Below are positions 30,315 to 40,033 of a stretch of 64,000 nt of DNA, piece by piece. The notes below the pieces were generated by a model. That model did no database searches and was not told the DNA's origin. It worked only from the letters and a program-made list of their open reading frames with translations. Source of the stretch: Desmonostoc muscorum LEGE 12446 (GTDB lineage: Bacteria; Cyanobacteriota; Cyanobacteriia; Cyanobacteriales; Nostocaceae); the NCBI RefSeq assembly GCF_015207005.2, contig NZ_JADEXS020000001.1:8703001-8767000 (forward strand), written 5' to 3'. The position numbers and the translations under genes were made by a program. Within the stretch, counting starts at the first letter, position 1. Every line of letters begins with the position of its first letter.

Positions 30315-31880
30315 ATGTGGATTTCTGAAATTAACTTGAACAACTTTAGATGCTTTTCAAATACGAGTATTGAATTGTCTAAAGGAATTAATTTGATAGT
30401 AGGTTCAAATAATTCCGGTAAATCAAGTTTGTTGAAATCAATATTATGGCTTCAAAGGGGCTTTAGCTTGGATTGCAAAGATTTACGAATATCCCAAAAT
30501 AGCGGATATGTTCAAGTGTGGATAAATGAGGTGAATCAAGACTTTTTAAATCGAAATCCTGGACGAGAAGTTTTGTTCAAATTAAATATATTGAGAAATA
30601 CTACTACTCTCCATTTAATCAGTGACTTAGGAGATACTTTTTTTACCAGTAACGATTTTAAAAACGAACAAATTTTTAATGAAGAACCTAGAAATTTTAT
30701 ATATCCATACCTCTCTAAACGAAAGGTTGCAGGTTTTCATGAATCAATAAATCTGAGTGCAGCAAATTCAGTTAGAGGTGATTTATATAATTTATATGCA
30801 AAAATCGACCGGATATCTAATCCTCAAATGCCAGCAAATGAACAATATGTTCAAGCTTGTGAAGACATAATAGGTTTCCAAGTTACATCAACTCCTTCGC
30901 CGAATGGTAAGCAGGCTGCTTATATAGTCAGCAATCAGGAAAATATACCATTAGATGCAATGGGTGAAGGTGTTGCTAATTTGGTTGGATTAATTGTAGA
31001 TTTATGCATGGCTGAAAATCAGTTATTTTTGATTGAAGAGCCAGAAAATGATGTGCATCCAAAAGCATTAAAGAAACTTCTTAATTTTATTACTGAAAAA
31101 TCTGTAAATAATCAGTTTATAATTACAACGCACTCTAATATAGTTGCTAAATATTTGGGGGCGCATCCGAATTCTAAGCTTTTTTCAGTATCGATGGAGT
31201 TTCAAAATCGTCTACCTACATCGCATATAGAAGAAATAGATAATACTCCAGAAGCTAGACGGCACGTTCTTGAAGAACTAGGGTATGATTTTTTCGATTT
31301 TGATTTATGGTCAGCTTGGTTAATTCTTGAAGAATCTTCAGCAGAAAGAATAATCAGAGATTATCTTATACCTTGGTTTTCCCCTGAGTTAAAAGGTAGG
31401 CTACGTACATACTCAGCTAATTCGCTTAGTGAAGTTGAAACTAAGTTTAGAGATTTTGATAAATTATTTGTCTTCTTACATATGCAACCAATTTATAAGA
31501 ATTTAGCTTGGGTAGTTGTAGATGCAGGAGAAGAAGAAGCAAAAATTATTGAAAAATTAAAAAGTAAATATACTCGCAGTGGTTGGAATGAGAGTAATTT
31601 TCTTCAGTTTTGTGAGCATGATTTTGAACGATATTATCCAGCAGAATTTCAATTAAAAGTAGACACTGTAGTGCGAATGCCACCCGGACAACATCGGCAA
31701 AAAAGTAAAGATGCTCTTCGCCAAGAGGTAATGACTTGGATTGATGAGAATCCTAATAAAGCAAAAGATGCGTTCCAAGATTCTGCTTCAGATGTTATTC
31801 AGGTTCTTCAATGTATACAATCTTACCTGAGTATAAATTCATCGTCGAGGTTTAAATCAAATGCAGAAAGTCACAGTTGA
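30315..31880 (+). CDS. OLD-like AAA ATPase with a divergent TOPRIM-type C-terminus
   Basis: SMC/ABC-type ATPase related to OLD/RecF proteins, 521 aa from the ATG at 30315. An in-frame TTG at 30267 is less likely. Walker A GSNNSGKSSL is near residue 30, and a short signature-like stretch LDAMGEGVANL precedes Walker B LFLIEEPENDVHP (about 236-248) and the H-loop ITTHSN. The C-terminal third begins LILEESSAERIIRDYL and contains VVVDAGEEEAK, which look like weakened versions of the acidic TOPRIM motifs of OLD nucleases, so nuclease activity is uncertain. The last 20 bp overlap a toxin-antitoxin gene. OLD-like proteins often act in phage defence; this is a context-based guess. Confidence 0.82.
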   Translation: MWISEINLNNFRCFSNTSIELSKGINLIVGSNNSGKSSLLKSILWLQRGFSLDCKDLRISQNSGYVQVWINEVNQDFLNRNPGREVLFKLNILRNTTTLHLISDLGDTFFTSNDFKNEQIFNEEPRNFIYPYLSKRKVAGFHESINLSAANSVRGDLYNLYAKIDRISNPQMPANEQYVQACEDIIGFQVTSTPSPNGKQAAYIVSNQENIPLDAMGEGVANLVGLIVDLCMAENQLFLIEEPENDVHPKALKKLLNFITEKSVNNQFIITTHSNIVAKYLGAHPNSKLFSVSMEFQNRLPTSHIEEIDNTPEARRHVLEELGYDFFDFDLWSAWLILEESSAERIIRDYLIPWFSPELKGRLRTYSANSLSEVETKFRDFDKLFVFLHMQPIYKNLAWVVVDAGEEEAKIIEKLKSKYTRSGWNESNFLQFCEHDFERYYPAEFQLKVDTVVRMPPGQHRQKSKDALRQEVMTWIDENPNKAKDAFQDSASDVIQVLQCIQSYLSINSSSRFKSNAESHS

Positions 31881-32100
31881 TGAGATCCAACGAGATCCTT
31901 TGAAATACCTGAATCAAGTTGAGGCGGGTGAAAGCTTTCTCATTGTCCAAGCAGATAAACCAATTGCTGAATTAAAACCAATTACAAGTACCACAAAACA
32001 ACGACGCCCATTTGGTTTATGTGCAGGAGAATTTACGGTGTCTAATGATTTTGATGTACCTTTGCCTGATGAGATTATGAATGCATTTGAAGGTAAATGA
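31861..32100 (+). CDS. Phd/YefM-type antitoxin
   Basis: Antitoxin of 79 aa whose N-terminus (MQKVTVDEIQRDPLKYLNQV) and the following EAGESFLIVQADKPIAELKP match the Phd/YefM DNA-binding fold; the tail (NDFDVPLPDEIMNAFEGK) is the usual VapC-neutralising end. It overlaps the OLD-like gene by 20 bp and its stop codon overlaps the start of a VapC remnant by ATGA, the classic layout of these pairs. Since the toxin is destroyed, it is now an orphan. Confidence 0.88.
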   Translation: MQKVTVDEIQRDPLKYLNQVEAGESFLIVQADKPIAELKPITSTTKQRRPFGLCAGEFTVSNDFDVPLPDEIMNAFEGK

Positions 32101-32266
32101 AAATTCTTCTAAACACTCATATTTTCTTGTGGTTTATTTACTAAATTTAGCATTATTGCATAATGACCCTTTTGATAGAATGCTTATCTGTCAAGCTTTG
32201 CATCACGGCTTAACGATTGCAACAGTCGATGCAAAAATCCGCGCCTACTCAGTTAGCCTTATTTAA
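32097..32266 (+). pseudogene. vapC: Decayed VapC-type PIN toxin
   Basis: The ATG overlaps the antitoxin stop. The first frame gives MKILLNTHIFLWFIY then a stop (32142-32144). This is a VapC N-terminus in which the first catalytic Asp (LLDTHIFLW) is Asn. The rest appears in another frame: LLHNDPFDRMLICQALHHGL, then TIATVDAKIRAY, the normal VapC C-terminus, ending at 32266. About 60-70 central residues are missing. The gene has therefore suffered an internal deletion plus frameshift and cannot make an active RNase. Confidence 0.85.
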
Positions 32267-32666
32267 AAAAAGCGATGCTGTCACTTAACCCAATCTACAA
32301 CGAAGAGCGATGTCTACGACGGGCTACGCCTACGCAATAATTTCATAGTATTTTAGTACTATAGATGTCAACTTAAATCTTTTAAAAAACTTGTGTTCAC
32401 CTACTACAGGACTCCTATTTGATTGCGTGAAAAAACTCTCCCCACTTCCCTACTCCCTACTCCCTACTCCCTACCCACGCAAACAAGTTCAAAAATCAAA
32501 GCAGATAACTACGCTACTGAGCCAAGTTTCCTGAAACCTTGAGGTTGGGGGTAGCGTCACTATTTCAGCCAGTAGTTATCCTAAATCACTCCAGATTGTA
32601 CGTTTCGTTTCTGGATAGAGTACTTGAGATAATTAAAACACAAGCCCAAACTCTCAACCCCCAATA
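32267..32666. other. Intergenic region with dispersed repeats
   Basis: About 400 bp. It has a GC-rich dispersed fragment (CTACGACGGGCTACGCCTACGC, about 32312-32334) and a CTCCCTA heptamer run (32437-32474). The CTATTTGATTGCGTGAAAAAACT stretch at 32415-32437 resembles 53482-53505. The lptA promoter should lie in the last 150 bp. Confidence 0.45.
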
Positions 32667-33164
32667 ATGATGTCCTGCTATAAATTGCCCATATCCCAGA
32701 TGCGTCGTGTTGGATTAGCCTTATTGCTGCCAGCTTTTCTCTTAGGAACTTCTGCTTTCCCGAACCAAGTCCAAAGCGCTACTGCACAAACATCTGGAGG
32801 AAATCGCCCTCTGACTATCCGTGCCGATGTGCAAGAATATGACGCCAACACTCAAGTAGTCACCGCTCGCGGCAATGTGCAAATGTTCTATCCTGCTCGC
32901 CAGCTTCAGGCAACAGCCGCCCAAGCACAGTATTTTAGTAAAGAACGCCGCATTGACTTTAGTGGGAACGTTTATATTTTGCAACAAGGAGGTAACAGTA
33001 TCAGGGCAGAGAAGGTAACCTATTTAATTGATGAAGGGCGATTTGTCGCCTTACCCCAATCCAACCGCCAGGTAGAGTCCATCTACATGCTCCAGGAATC
33101 CGATAATGATGGACAAACTGCGACACCTGCGCCAAAGACACCAGAATTCAAGCGTTCTAATTAG
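32667..33164 (+). CDS. lptA: LptA/OstA-like periplasmic lipopolysaccharide transport protein
   Basis: Periplasmic bridge component for LPS transport, 165 aa. A signal peptide (RRVGLALLLPAFLLGTSAFP, cleavage probably after VQSATAQ) is followed by an OstA beta-jellyroll: LTIRADVQEYDANTQVVTARG, GNVQMF and RRIDFSGNVYILQQGGNSIRA. The C-terminus is short and polar. It is 30 bp ahead of lptB on the same strand, and a permease of the same pathway follows, so the neighbours confirm the role. Confidence 0.85.
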   Translation: MMSCYKLPISQMRRVGLALLLPAFLLGTSAFPNQVQSATAQTSGGNRPLTIRADVQEYDANTQVVTARGNVQMFYPARQLQATAAQAQYFSKERRIDFSGNVYILQQGGNSIRAEKVTYLIDEGRFVALPQSNRQVESIYMLQESDNDGQTATPAPKTPEFKRSN

Positions 33165-33194
33165 CATCTACTAGTAAGAAAGGCTGCCTCTAGC

Positions 33195-33923
33195 GTGAAA
33201 ATTGTTTTAGAGAATATTCACAAATCTTATAACAAGCGAGTAATTGTCAATCGCGTCAACCTTTCTGTTGCTCAAGGTGAAGTCGTTGGTTTACTAGGCC
33301 CCAATGGGGCTGGTAAAACTACGACTTTTTACATTGCTACAGGTCTAGAAAAACCCAATCAAGGAAAAGTCTGGCTAGGTAATTTAGACGTTACAGGAAT
33401 GCCAATGCACAAAAGGGCACGATTGGGCATTGGTTATTTAGCGCAAGAACCAAGTGTTTTTCGCCAACTCTCAGTACAGGATAATATTCTATTGGTGCTA
33501 GAGCAAACTAATGTGCCACGATGGGAGTGGTCAAGGCGACTAACAACTTTATTGCGGGAGTTTCGCTTGGAAAAATTAGCTAATAGCAAAGGGATTCAAC
33601 TTTCTGGTGGTGAGCGACGCCGGACGGAATTAGCAAGGTCTTTGGCTGCTGGGCGAGAAGGGCCAAAATTTTTACTTTTGGATGAACCCTTTGCGGGAGT
33701 TGATCCCATAGCAGTCTCGGAAATTCAGCAAATTGTGGGACAATTGCGCGATCGCGGTATGGGTATTTTAATCACAGATCATAATGTCCGCGAAACCCTC
33801 GCCATCACCGATCGCGGTTATATCATGCGTGAGGGGCAAATTCTCGCTTTTGGTACTGCTGACGAACTCTACCACAACCCCCTCGTGCGGCAATATTACT
33901 TGGGCGATAGCTTTCAAGTCTAA
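33195..33923 (+). CDS. lptB: LPS export ABC transporter ATPase LptB
   Basis: ATPase of the LptBFG exporter, 242 aa, normal length, starting with GTG. Walker A GPNGAGKTT (about 36-44), Q-loop GYLAQEPSVFRQLSV, signature LSGGERRRTELARSLA, Walker B FLLLDEPFAGVDP and H-loop ITDHNVRETL are the LptB hallmarks. It energises extraction of LPS from the inner membrane together with the permease encoded downstream. Confidence 0.95.
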   Translation: MKIVLENIHKSYNKRVIVNRVNLSVAQGEVVGLLGPNGAGKTTTFYIATGLEKPNQGKVWLGNLDVTGMPMHKRARLGIGYLAQEPSVFRQLSVQDNILLVLEQTNVPRWEWSRRLTTLLREFRLEKLANSKGIQLSGGERRRTELARSLAAGREGPKFLLLDEPFAGVDPIAVSEIQQIVGQLRDRGMGILITDHNVRETLAITDRGYIMREGQILAFGTADELYHNPLVRQYYLGDSFQV

Positions 33924-33928
33924 ATTCA

Positions 33929-34018
33929 GAAGTTAGGAGTTAGGAGTTAGGAGTTAGGAGTTAGGAGTTAGGAGTTTGGAGTTTGGAGTTTGGAGTTTGG
34001 AGTTTGGAGTTTGGAGTG
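33929..34018. repeat. TTAGGAG / TTTGGAG heptamer array
   Basis: About 12 tandem heptamers, TTAGGAG changing to TTTGGAG half way, just after the lptB stop. It is complementary to the array at 34247-34320. Confidence 0.92.
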
Positions 34019-34246
34019 AAAAAAGTTTTATATTTAGCTTTCAGACTAAGGTGCTATGGAGCATTTGATCGCAAAGTGCTGTATTTAGTTAACAATTTAA
34101 AAGAATAGCTTCATGGTTTATTTTTCACCATGAATTTCTTAGTTAATTTTTAGCTATTAATAATTGATTTTTCATACTAAACAAAGTAGACATAGTTAAG
34201 TGATCTACAGAATTTATACTCCCAAACCAGATATGAAACCTATTTT

Positions 34247-34320
34247 TCTCCTAACTCCTAACTCCTAACTCCTAACTCCTAAAACTCCTAACTCCTAACT
34301 CCTAACTCCTAACTTCTCCT
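34247..34320. repeat. CTCCTAA heptamer array
   Basis: About 10 tandem CTCCTAA heptamers, the inverted counterpart of the array at 33929-34018. The two could form a long hairpin enclosing about 230 bp of lptB-lptF spacer. Confidence 0.92.
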
Positions 34321-34370
34321 GTATACTTTGCTTCACCAGGGTTGCCAATATTTAACTTTTGAAGTTGCTT

Positions 34371-35546
34371 ATGATATCAAAGAAATTCCCATCTTTCTAC
34401 AGCCTACGTTCGCTGCTGCCTTTTACGATTATGGATCGTTATCTTGGCAGCGAATTGTTGCCGCCGTTCTTCTTTGGTGTCGGAGCTTTCTCTTCAATCG
34501 GCGTCACCATTGATGCTGTATTTGATCTAGTTAGAAAAGTCGTCGAATCTGGACTACCTGTAAGCATTGCCATTCAGGTTTTTTTATTAAAGTTTCCCAA
34601 CTTTATCGTTTTAGCCTTCCCCATGTCCACACTGCTGGCTACTTTGATGACTTACAGTCGTCTTTCCAGCGAAAGCGAATTAATAGCCTTGCGTGGTTGT
34701 GGGGTGAGTGTCTATCGCATGGTGTTAACTGCTGTGATCTTAAGTCTTCTGGTTACAGGAATGACATTTGTATTTAACGAACAAATTGCACCAGCAGCAA
34801 ATTACCAAGCGGCGATGACTCTGGATAAAGCCCTCAAATCAGACAAGCCAAGTTTTAAACAGCAAAATATTTTTTATCCTGAATACCAGGATGTTGTACA
34901 GCCAGATGGCACTAAGAATAGAATCTTGACACGCTTGTTTTACGCCGACCAATTTGATGGTAAGCGTATGACAGGTTTGACAATTATAGATCGTTCAACC
35001 AAAGGTCTGAATCAAATTGTGGTATCAGAATCCGCCGAGTGGAATGGTTCTAAAAATGTCTGGGATTTTTATAACGGCACAATCTATTTTGTCGCAGCCG
35101 ATCGCTCTTATCGCAATATCGTCAGATTTGAACAGCAACAACTGCAACTACCCCGCACGCCATTAAGCTTGGCAGAAAAAAGCCGGGACTACGACGAAAT
35201 GAATATTGCTGAAGGGTTCGATCAACTAGAAGTGGAACGTCTCGGTGGCGATCGCCAAAAAATTCGTAAACTTGAAGTCAGGATTCAACAAAAAATTTCC
35301 TTGCCCTTCGTATGCGTAGTTTTTGGCTTAGTCGGCGCAGCAATGGGAAGCATACCCCAGCGTACCGGCAGAGGCACCAGTTTTGGGATTAGCGTGATAA
35401 TTATTTTTTCCTACTACTTAATTTTCTTTATTAGTGGTGCGATCGCACAAGCAGGTGTCCTCTCTCCCTTTATGGGGGCTTGGTTACCCAACTTTGTTTT
35501 TTTGGGAATAGGTATGTTTTTATTGATGCGAGTCGCCAATCGGTAA
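34371..35546 (+). CDS. LptF/LptG family LPS export permease
   Basis: Inner-membrane permease of the Lpt exporter, about 392 aa from the ATG at 34371. An ATG at 34431 giving MDRYLGSELLPPF is an equally family-like start, so the exact start is unsettled. Hydrophobic segments lie near the N-terminus (PPFFFGVGAFSSIGVTI), around FIVLAFPMSTLLATLM and in the C-terminal block (GISVIIIFSYYLIFFISGAI). A periplasmic jellyroll sits between them. Only one such permease is seen here; a second LptF/G-type gene may be elsewhere or the protein may dimerise. Confidence 0.9.
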   Translation: MISKKFPSFYSLRSLLPFTIMDRYLGSELLPPFFFGVGAFSSIGVTIDAVFDLVRKVVESGLPVSIAIQVFLLKFPNFIVLAFPMSTLLATLMTYSRLSSESELIALRGCGVSVYRMVLTAVILSLLVTGMTFVFNEQIAPAANYQAAMTLDKALKSDKPSFKQQNIFYPEYQDVVQPDGTKNRILTRLFYADQFDGKRMTGLTIIDRSTKGLNQIVVSESAEWNGSKNVWDFYNGTIYFVAADRSYRNIVRFEQQQLQLPRTPLSLAEKSRDYDEMNIAEGFDQLEVERLGGDRQKIRKLEVRIQQKISLPFVCVVFGLVGAAMGSIPQRTGRGTSFGISVIIIFSYYLIFFISGAIAQAGVLSPFMGAWLPNFVFLGIGMFLLMRVANR

Positions 35547-35600
35547 ATTGAAGAAGATGGGGAAAGGAAGCAAAGGTGCAGAAGAACTAATTCAATTCCT

Positions 35601-35641
35601 CCCCAATCCCCAATCCCCAGTCCCCAATCCCCAGTCCCCAC
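35601..35641. repeat. CCCCAAT/CCCCAGT heptamer run between convergent genes
   Basis: Six CCCCAATC/CCCCAGTC-type heptamers immediately before the CBS-CP12 stop codon, in the convergent gap after the Lpt permease. No strong inverted partner is present except a short GATGGGGAAAGG (35558-35569). Confidence 0.8.
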
Positions 35642-35648
35642 ACCTCAA

Positions 35649-36269
35649 TCACGGTTGATAATTTCGACATTCTGGTGCGTCTGGATTTTCCTTACAATAT
35701 TTTTCAAAAGTAACTTTGGCTGACACCATACCCTCAGCTTTTTGATGAGCTGCTTCCGCCTGGAGTTCTTCTACCTCATCCCAAGCCGCAGCACAGGCTT
35801 TAGAATAAGCACCTTGTTCGGTGCAAATAGCACGAGCCTGTTCAATTGCTTTTTGAATTCTCTCCTCTAGCAATAGCACTTTTGGCGCTTCCACAAAGTC
35901 GCTTTTGGTCAAAATGTCGGTAATCGAGATAATGCCCAACAGCTTACCTTGAATCACAGGCGCTCTGTGGATACCAGTGTTAGCAAATAATCTTGCTACA
36001 TATTCCACACCCAAATCAGGGTTTACCACAATGCAAGGCTTACTCATAATTTCGTAAACCCTTACTTCCTTTGGGTCTTTACCGTAGGCTATTATTTTAT
36101 AGACAACATCTGTCTCTGTAACAATGCCATAAGCATCATCGTCATAGCGACGATCTACAACCAGCGCCCGCAATTTTTTTTCTTTCATCAGCCCCACCGC
36201 TTCAGCAACAGTTGCCGAACCGCGAATGGTAACTACGTTTTTGGTCATGATATCTTCAGCTTTCATCAT
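35649..36269 (-). CDS. CBS-CP12 fusion protein
   Basis: Redox and energy-state regulator joining a pair of CBS domains (about residues 1-130: AEDIMTKNVVTIRGSATVAE, YEIMSKPCIVV) to a C-terminal CP12 domain. The CP12 core AAAWDEVEELQAEAAHQ is intact, as are both Cys pairs (CTEQGAYSKAC and CKENPDAPEC). CP12 binds phosphoribulokinase and GAPDH under oxidising conditions; CBS-CP12 variants are known in cyanobacteria and bind adenine nucleotides. I start at the ATG at 36269, which has AGGAG about 10 bases upstream; an in-frame extension to 36332 is not CBS-like. Expression is probably monocistronic. Confidence 0.9.
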   Translation of the reverse strand: MMKAEDIMTKNVVTIRGSATVAEAVGLMKEKKLRALVVDRRYDDDAYGIVTETDVVYKIIAYGKDPKEVRVYEIMSKPCIVVNPDLGVEYVARLFANTGIHRAPVIQGKLLGIISITDILTKSDFVEAPKVLLLEERIQKAIEQARAICTEQGAYSKACAAAWDEVEELQAEAAHQKAEGMVSAKVTFEKYCKENPDAPECRNYQP

Positions 36270-36718
36270 TGCCGTAGTCTCCTGGTAAATAGTACAGTGC
36301 GGCACAGTGCCCTCAGAAGCGTAGCGAAGCATTGCAGCGCACAGTTTCCTAACTAGAAAGTGAAAAACTTGAATTTTGGCCCAGCTACAACAATAAACTT
36401 AGAGCAATTATCAATTCCTGATGTTATCGAATGTGACCAATGCCTAAAAACTAAGCACCAATTGCAATAATATTCTGTCAATTAAGATCTTGCAGTATTG
36501 TCAATAACTCTAATTATCCAAAAATAAAACAGGCTTTATCCCTTGCTACCAGACCTAGTTTAAAAATTCAGAGCCTCTCAAGAGCAGTAGAGAGGTTTTC
36601 CAGATAAGAGTGAAAAGTCAGGTGTCATAGCTGCTAATCTGAATACGATTTGGGATTTTAGATTTAAATGTACGAGAAATTGATATGCTAAAGGCCGAGA
36701 CTAGCGATTATTCAAACC
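36270..36718. other. Divergent promoter region of CBS-CP12 and chlD
   Basis: About 450 bp between divergent genes. No gene or strong repeat is visible apart from short CAGTGCGGCACAGTGCC direct repeats near 36294-36310. Both promoters should lie here but cannot be assigned by eye. Confidence 0.4.
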
Positions 36719-38749
36719 ATGCCTGCGCCCACTATCAACCCTACTATCACTGCCTTTCCTTTGACTGCTGTAGTCGGTCAAGAAGCGATTAAATTAGCTC
36801 TGCTGTTAGCAGCCGTCGATCCGGGGTTGGGGGGAGTGGCGATCGCAGGTCGTCGCGGTACGGCAAAATCTGTGATGGCTCGTGCTATCCACGCTCTACT
36901 ACCGCCCATCGAAGTAGTTAAAGGTTCTATCAGTAATTGTGACCCCAATCACCCAGAAGAATGGGACGATCAACTTTTGGCGGAGTACACAGATAAAGAT
37001 ATTCAAGATGTTCCCGTCGAAATTATTCCCGCACCTTTTTTGCAAATTCCTCTAGGTATTACAGAAGACAGGCTCCTGGGTTCCGTAGACGTTGAAAAGT
37101 CGGTAAAGCAAGGTGATACGATTTTTCAGCCGGGTTTACTCGCTACAGCCAACCGTGGTGTACTGTACGTAGATGAAATTAATTTATTAGATGACCAAAT
37201 ATCAAATCAGCTACTAACAGTATTATCTGAGGGACGTAACCAGATTGAACGGGAAGGGATTAGTTTTCAGCATCCGTGTAAATCCCTATTTATTGCCACC
37301 TACAACCCAGAAGAGGGAGCATTAAGGGAACATTTACTAGATAGAATTGCGATCGCTCTTTCTGCTGACGGTGTACTGGGCTTAGATCAAAGAGTAGCAG
37401 CAGTAGAGGTGGCGATCGCCTACTCCCAATCTCCCCAAGAGTTTCTTTTGCAGTACAACGAAGACTTAGACGCCCTGAAAACCCAAATTATCTTGGCACG
37501 GGAATGGCTCAAGGATGTCTGCATTACCCAAGAACAAATCGCCTACCTGGTGAATGAAGCAATTCGCGGCGGAGTCCAGGGACATCGCGCCGAGTTATTT
37601 GCCACGCGGGTTGCCAAAGCAGCTGCGGCTTTGGAGGGACGCACAACAGTCAATGCTGAAGACTTGCGTCGTGCTGTGGAGTTGGTGATTGTACCACGGG
37701 CAACAATTGTGCAGACACCACCACCAGAACAAGCACCACCACCGCCACCACCGCCACCTCAAAATCAAGAAGAACCAGACGAATCAGAACAAGAAGAAGA
37801 AGAAGAACAAGAAGAACAGGAAGAAAATCAAGAGCAAGAACCCCCCAGTATCCCGGAGGAATTCATCTTTGATCCGGAAGGGGTAATTTTGGATGACAGC
37901 GTGCTTTATTTTACGCAAATGGCGAAGCGCCAGGGTAAATCTGGTAGTCGCAGCGTCATCTTTTCCGATGACCGGGGACGTTACATTAAGCCAATGTTGC
38001 CCAAGGGAAAAGCGCGACGCATTGCCGTAGATGCCACCCTCAGAGCGGCTGCCCCGTATCAAAAAGCACGCAGAGAACGTCACCCAGACAGAAAAGTGAT
38101 TGTCGAACAAGGTGACATTCGCTCCAAACGCTTGGTACGTAAAGCCGGGGCGTTAGTGGTGTTTGTGGTAGATGCTTCTGGCTCAATGGCCTTAAATCGG
38201 ATGCAGTCGGCCAAAGGCGCAGTGATGCAACTTTTGACGGAAGCTTATCAAAACCGTGACCAAATAGCCTTGATTCCCTTCCGGGGAGAACAAGCGGAAG
38301 TATTATTGCCGCCAACACGTTCCATTGCCTTGGCGCGTAACCGCTTGGAAAGATTACCCTGTGGTGGGGGTTCACCCTTAGCGCATGGTTTAACCCAAGC
38401 TGTGCGCGTCGGCTTAAATGCCCAGATGAGTGGAGATATTGGGCAAGTAGTACTTGTAGCGATCACCGACGGGCGGGGTAATATTCCCTTAGCGCGTTCT
38501 TTAGGTGAACAGCTAGAACCAGGAGAAAAGCCAGATATCAAAGGAGAATTGCTCGAAATTGCTGCGAGAATTCGTGGTTTGGGGATGCAACTATTAGTGA
38601 TTGATACGGAGAGTAAGTTTGTTTCTACTGGCTTTGCTAAGGAATTAGCCCAAACAGCAGCAGGTAAGTATTATCATTTACCAAAAGCGACAGATCAAGC
38701 CATTGCTGCCATGACTAAAGGTGCGATCGCTGATTTAAAATCTCGATAA
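36719..38749 (+). CDS. chlD: Magnesium-chelatase subunit D
   Basis: D subunit of the ATP-dependent chelatase that inserts Mg into protoporphyrin IX, the first step specific to chlorophyll. The protein has 676 aa, the usual size. An N-terminal AAA+-like domain ([18 protein letters not shown] near residue 42) is followed by a Pro-run and very acidic linker (PPPPPPP, then [12 protein letters not shown], about 340-380) and a C-terminal von Willebrand A domain. The MIDAS motif [12 protein letters not shown] is complete. This gene marks the organism as phototrophic. It converges with sigF. Confidence 0.97.
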   Translation: MPAPTINPTITAFPLTAVVGQEAIKLALLLAAVDPGLGGVAIAGRRGTAKSVMARAIHALLPPIEVVKGSISNCDPNHPEEWDDQLLAEYTDKDIQDVPVEIIPAPFLQIPLGITEDRLLGSVDVEKSVKQGDTIFQPGLLATANRGVLYVDEINLLDDQISNQLLTVLSEGRNQIEREGISFQHPCKSLFIATYNPEEGALREHLLDRIAIALSADGVLGLDQRVAAVEVAIAYSQSPQEFLLQYNEDLDALKTQIILAREWLKDVCITQEQIAYLVNEAIRGGVQGHRAELFATRVAKAAAALEGRTTVNAEDLRRAVELVIVPRATIVQTPPPEQAPPPPPPPPQNQEEPDESEQEEEEEQEEQEENQEQEPPSIPEEFIFDPEGVILDDSVLYFTQMAKRQGKSGSRSVIFSDDRGRYIKPMLPKGKARRIAVDATLRAAAPYQKARRERHPDRKVIVEQGDIRSKRLVRKAGALVVFVVDASGSMALNRMQSAKGAVMQLLTEAYQNRDQIALIPFRGEQAEVLLPPTRSIALARNRLERLPCGGGSPLAHGLTQAVRVGLNAQMSGDIGQVVLVAITDGRGNIPLARSLGEQLEPGEKPDIKGELLEIAARIRGLGMQLLVIDTESKFVSTGFAKELAQTAAGKYYHLPKATDQAIAAMTKGAIADLKSR

Positions 38750-38909
38750 TTAGTCATTTGTTATTAGTTATTTGTCATTTGTCAGTTGTTTTTCTACTAA
38801 TACCAATTTCAAAAATCAATGGGAGAGATGGATTAATAGAACTCTTGAAGAGAAAAAAATTCTCAACCCAAAATCAAAAATGGTATAACGACTGACCATT
38901 GACTAATAA

Positions 38910-39695
38910 CTACGATCCAGTGGGCATAACTTGTGGTTGCAAATAGCAAATTAAATCCTGAATTCCCTTTTGCAGATACCGCGTTACTGTCATCGGACTA
39001 GTGCCAATATTCTTAGCAGCATCCTTGCGAGAAAGTTCCTTCAAAAATACCATTTCAACTGCCATCCGGGGCTTTTCTTCTAACATATTGATTGCCCCTT
39101 GGAGTTGTTGGCGTTCTTCGTCTAGTTGTTGTTGGGCAGTAGAACGGGGACAAGGAAGTGCTTCACCCAAGGTGATTTGGCAATCAACATAGTTAACTGC
39201 GGTCGCATCTAAACTCAAAGGCAAACGGTTTTGAGCAGCTAACTTGGTTTCTTGCCATTCTTGTACAGATACTCGGAGTTCCTTGGCAATTTCAGCATCC
39301 TTGGGGGCACGACCCAAAGACATAGCCAATTCTTTGCGAATCTTTTGTCCTTCGTTGTACAGTTCTTGCCAACGACGAGGAATCTTTAATAGAGTACTGC
39401 GATCGCGCAAAAAGTGCAGCATCTCACCGCGAATATATGGCACAGCAAAAGAACTAAAAGCATATCCTTGACTAGGATCAAAACGCTCAATTGCCCTAAT
39501 TAAACCAAAATAACCAATTTGTTCTAAATCTTCATAAGGTTCATTACATTGATGGCTGAATTTATGAGCCATCTTCCGCACTAAGCCAGTATGTAATTGT
39601 ACAAGTTTATTACGAAGTTTAATAGATGGATTCTGGTGGTACAAGTGTAATAATTCTATACCATCAGTTCGTAAAGAGGACTCACTTGCTGCCAT
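38910..39695 (-). CDS. sigF: RNA polymerase sigma factor SigF, group 3
   Basis: Alternative sigma factor, 261 aa, with sigma region 2 (YEDLEQIGYFGLIRAIERFD, then SFAVPYIRGEMLHFLRD), region 3 and region 4 helix-turn-helix (SRKDAAKNIGTSPMTVTRYL). It resembles the B/F/G-type group 3 factors. In Synechocystis SigF drives type IV pilus genes, and in Nostoc relatives it takes part in hormogonium development; this role is from the family. An AGGAA site lies 7 bases before the ATG. It is convergent with chlD, with no anti-sigma factor gene adjacent. Confidence 0.93.
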   Translation of the reverse strand: MAASESSLRTDGIELLHLYHQNPSIKLRNKLVQLHTGLVRKMAHKFSHQCNEPYEDLEQIGYFGLIRAIERFDPSQGYAFSSFAVPYIRGEMLHFLRDRSTLLKIPRRWQELYNEGQKIRKELAMSLGRAPKDAEIAKELRVSVQEWQETKLAAQNRLPLSLDATAVNYVDCQITLGEALPCPRSTAQQQLDEERQQLQGAINMLEEKPRMAVEMVFLKELSRKDAAKNIGTSPMTVTRYLQKGIQDLICYLQPQVMPTGS

Positions 39696-40033
39696 ATAAA
39701 TTCCTTTGTTGTAACTCCTATTTTTGAGAAAATGGAGCTGCGTATATCTTCTTCAAGGCTGTCATTATTTTCCTTAGGCAAGACTGAATAAGCCATCGTC
39801 GTTTCACTGAACTTATCAGGGGCTACAGTCTATAATTCAGTATTTGTACGCATGATTTTGCGACTTTCTCTCTCGCCAGTTATTTTTGTTTTCCGGATAA
39901 AAATTTCAACGCAGCATCATCTTTTTTATTTAGTTGTCTCCAACTTTGTGTAACCTCTCCCTGGTTTCTCGTTCCAAATCTTGGTAAGAATAGGAATAAG
40001 CAGAACATTTTCCTCAAAAACTAGTTTTTCAAT
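39696..40033. other. Divergent intergenic region sigF / BI-1
   Basis: About 340 bp with AT-rich runs. I see no gene, repeat or clear operator. Confidence 0.4.
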
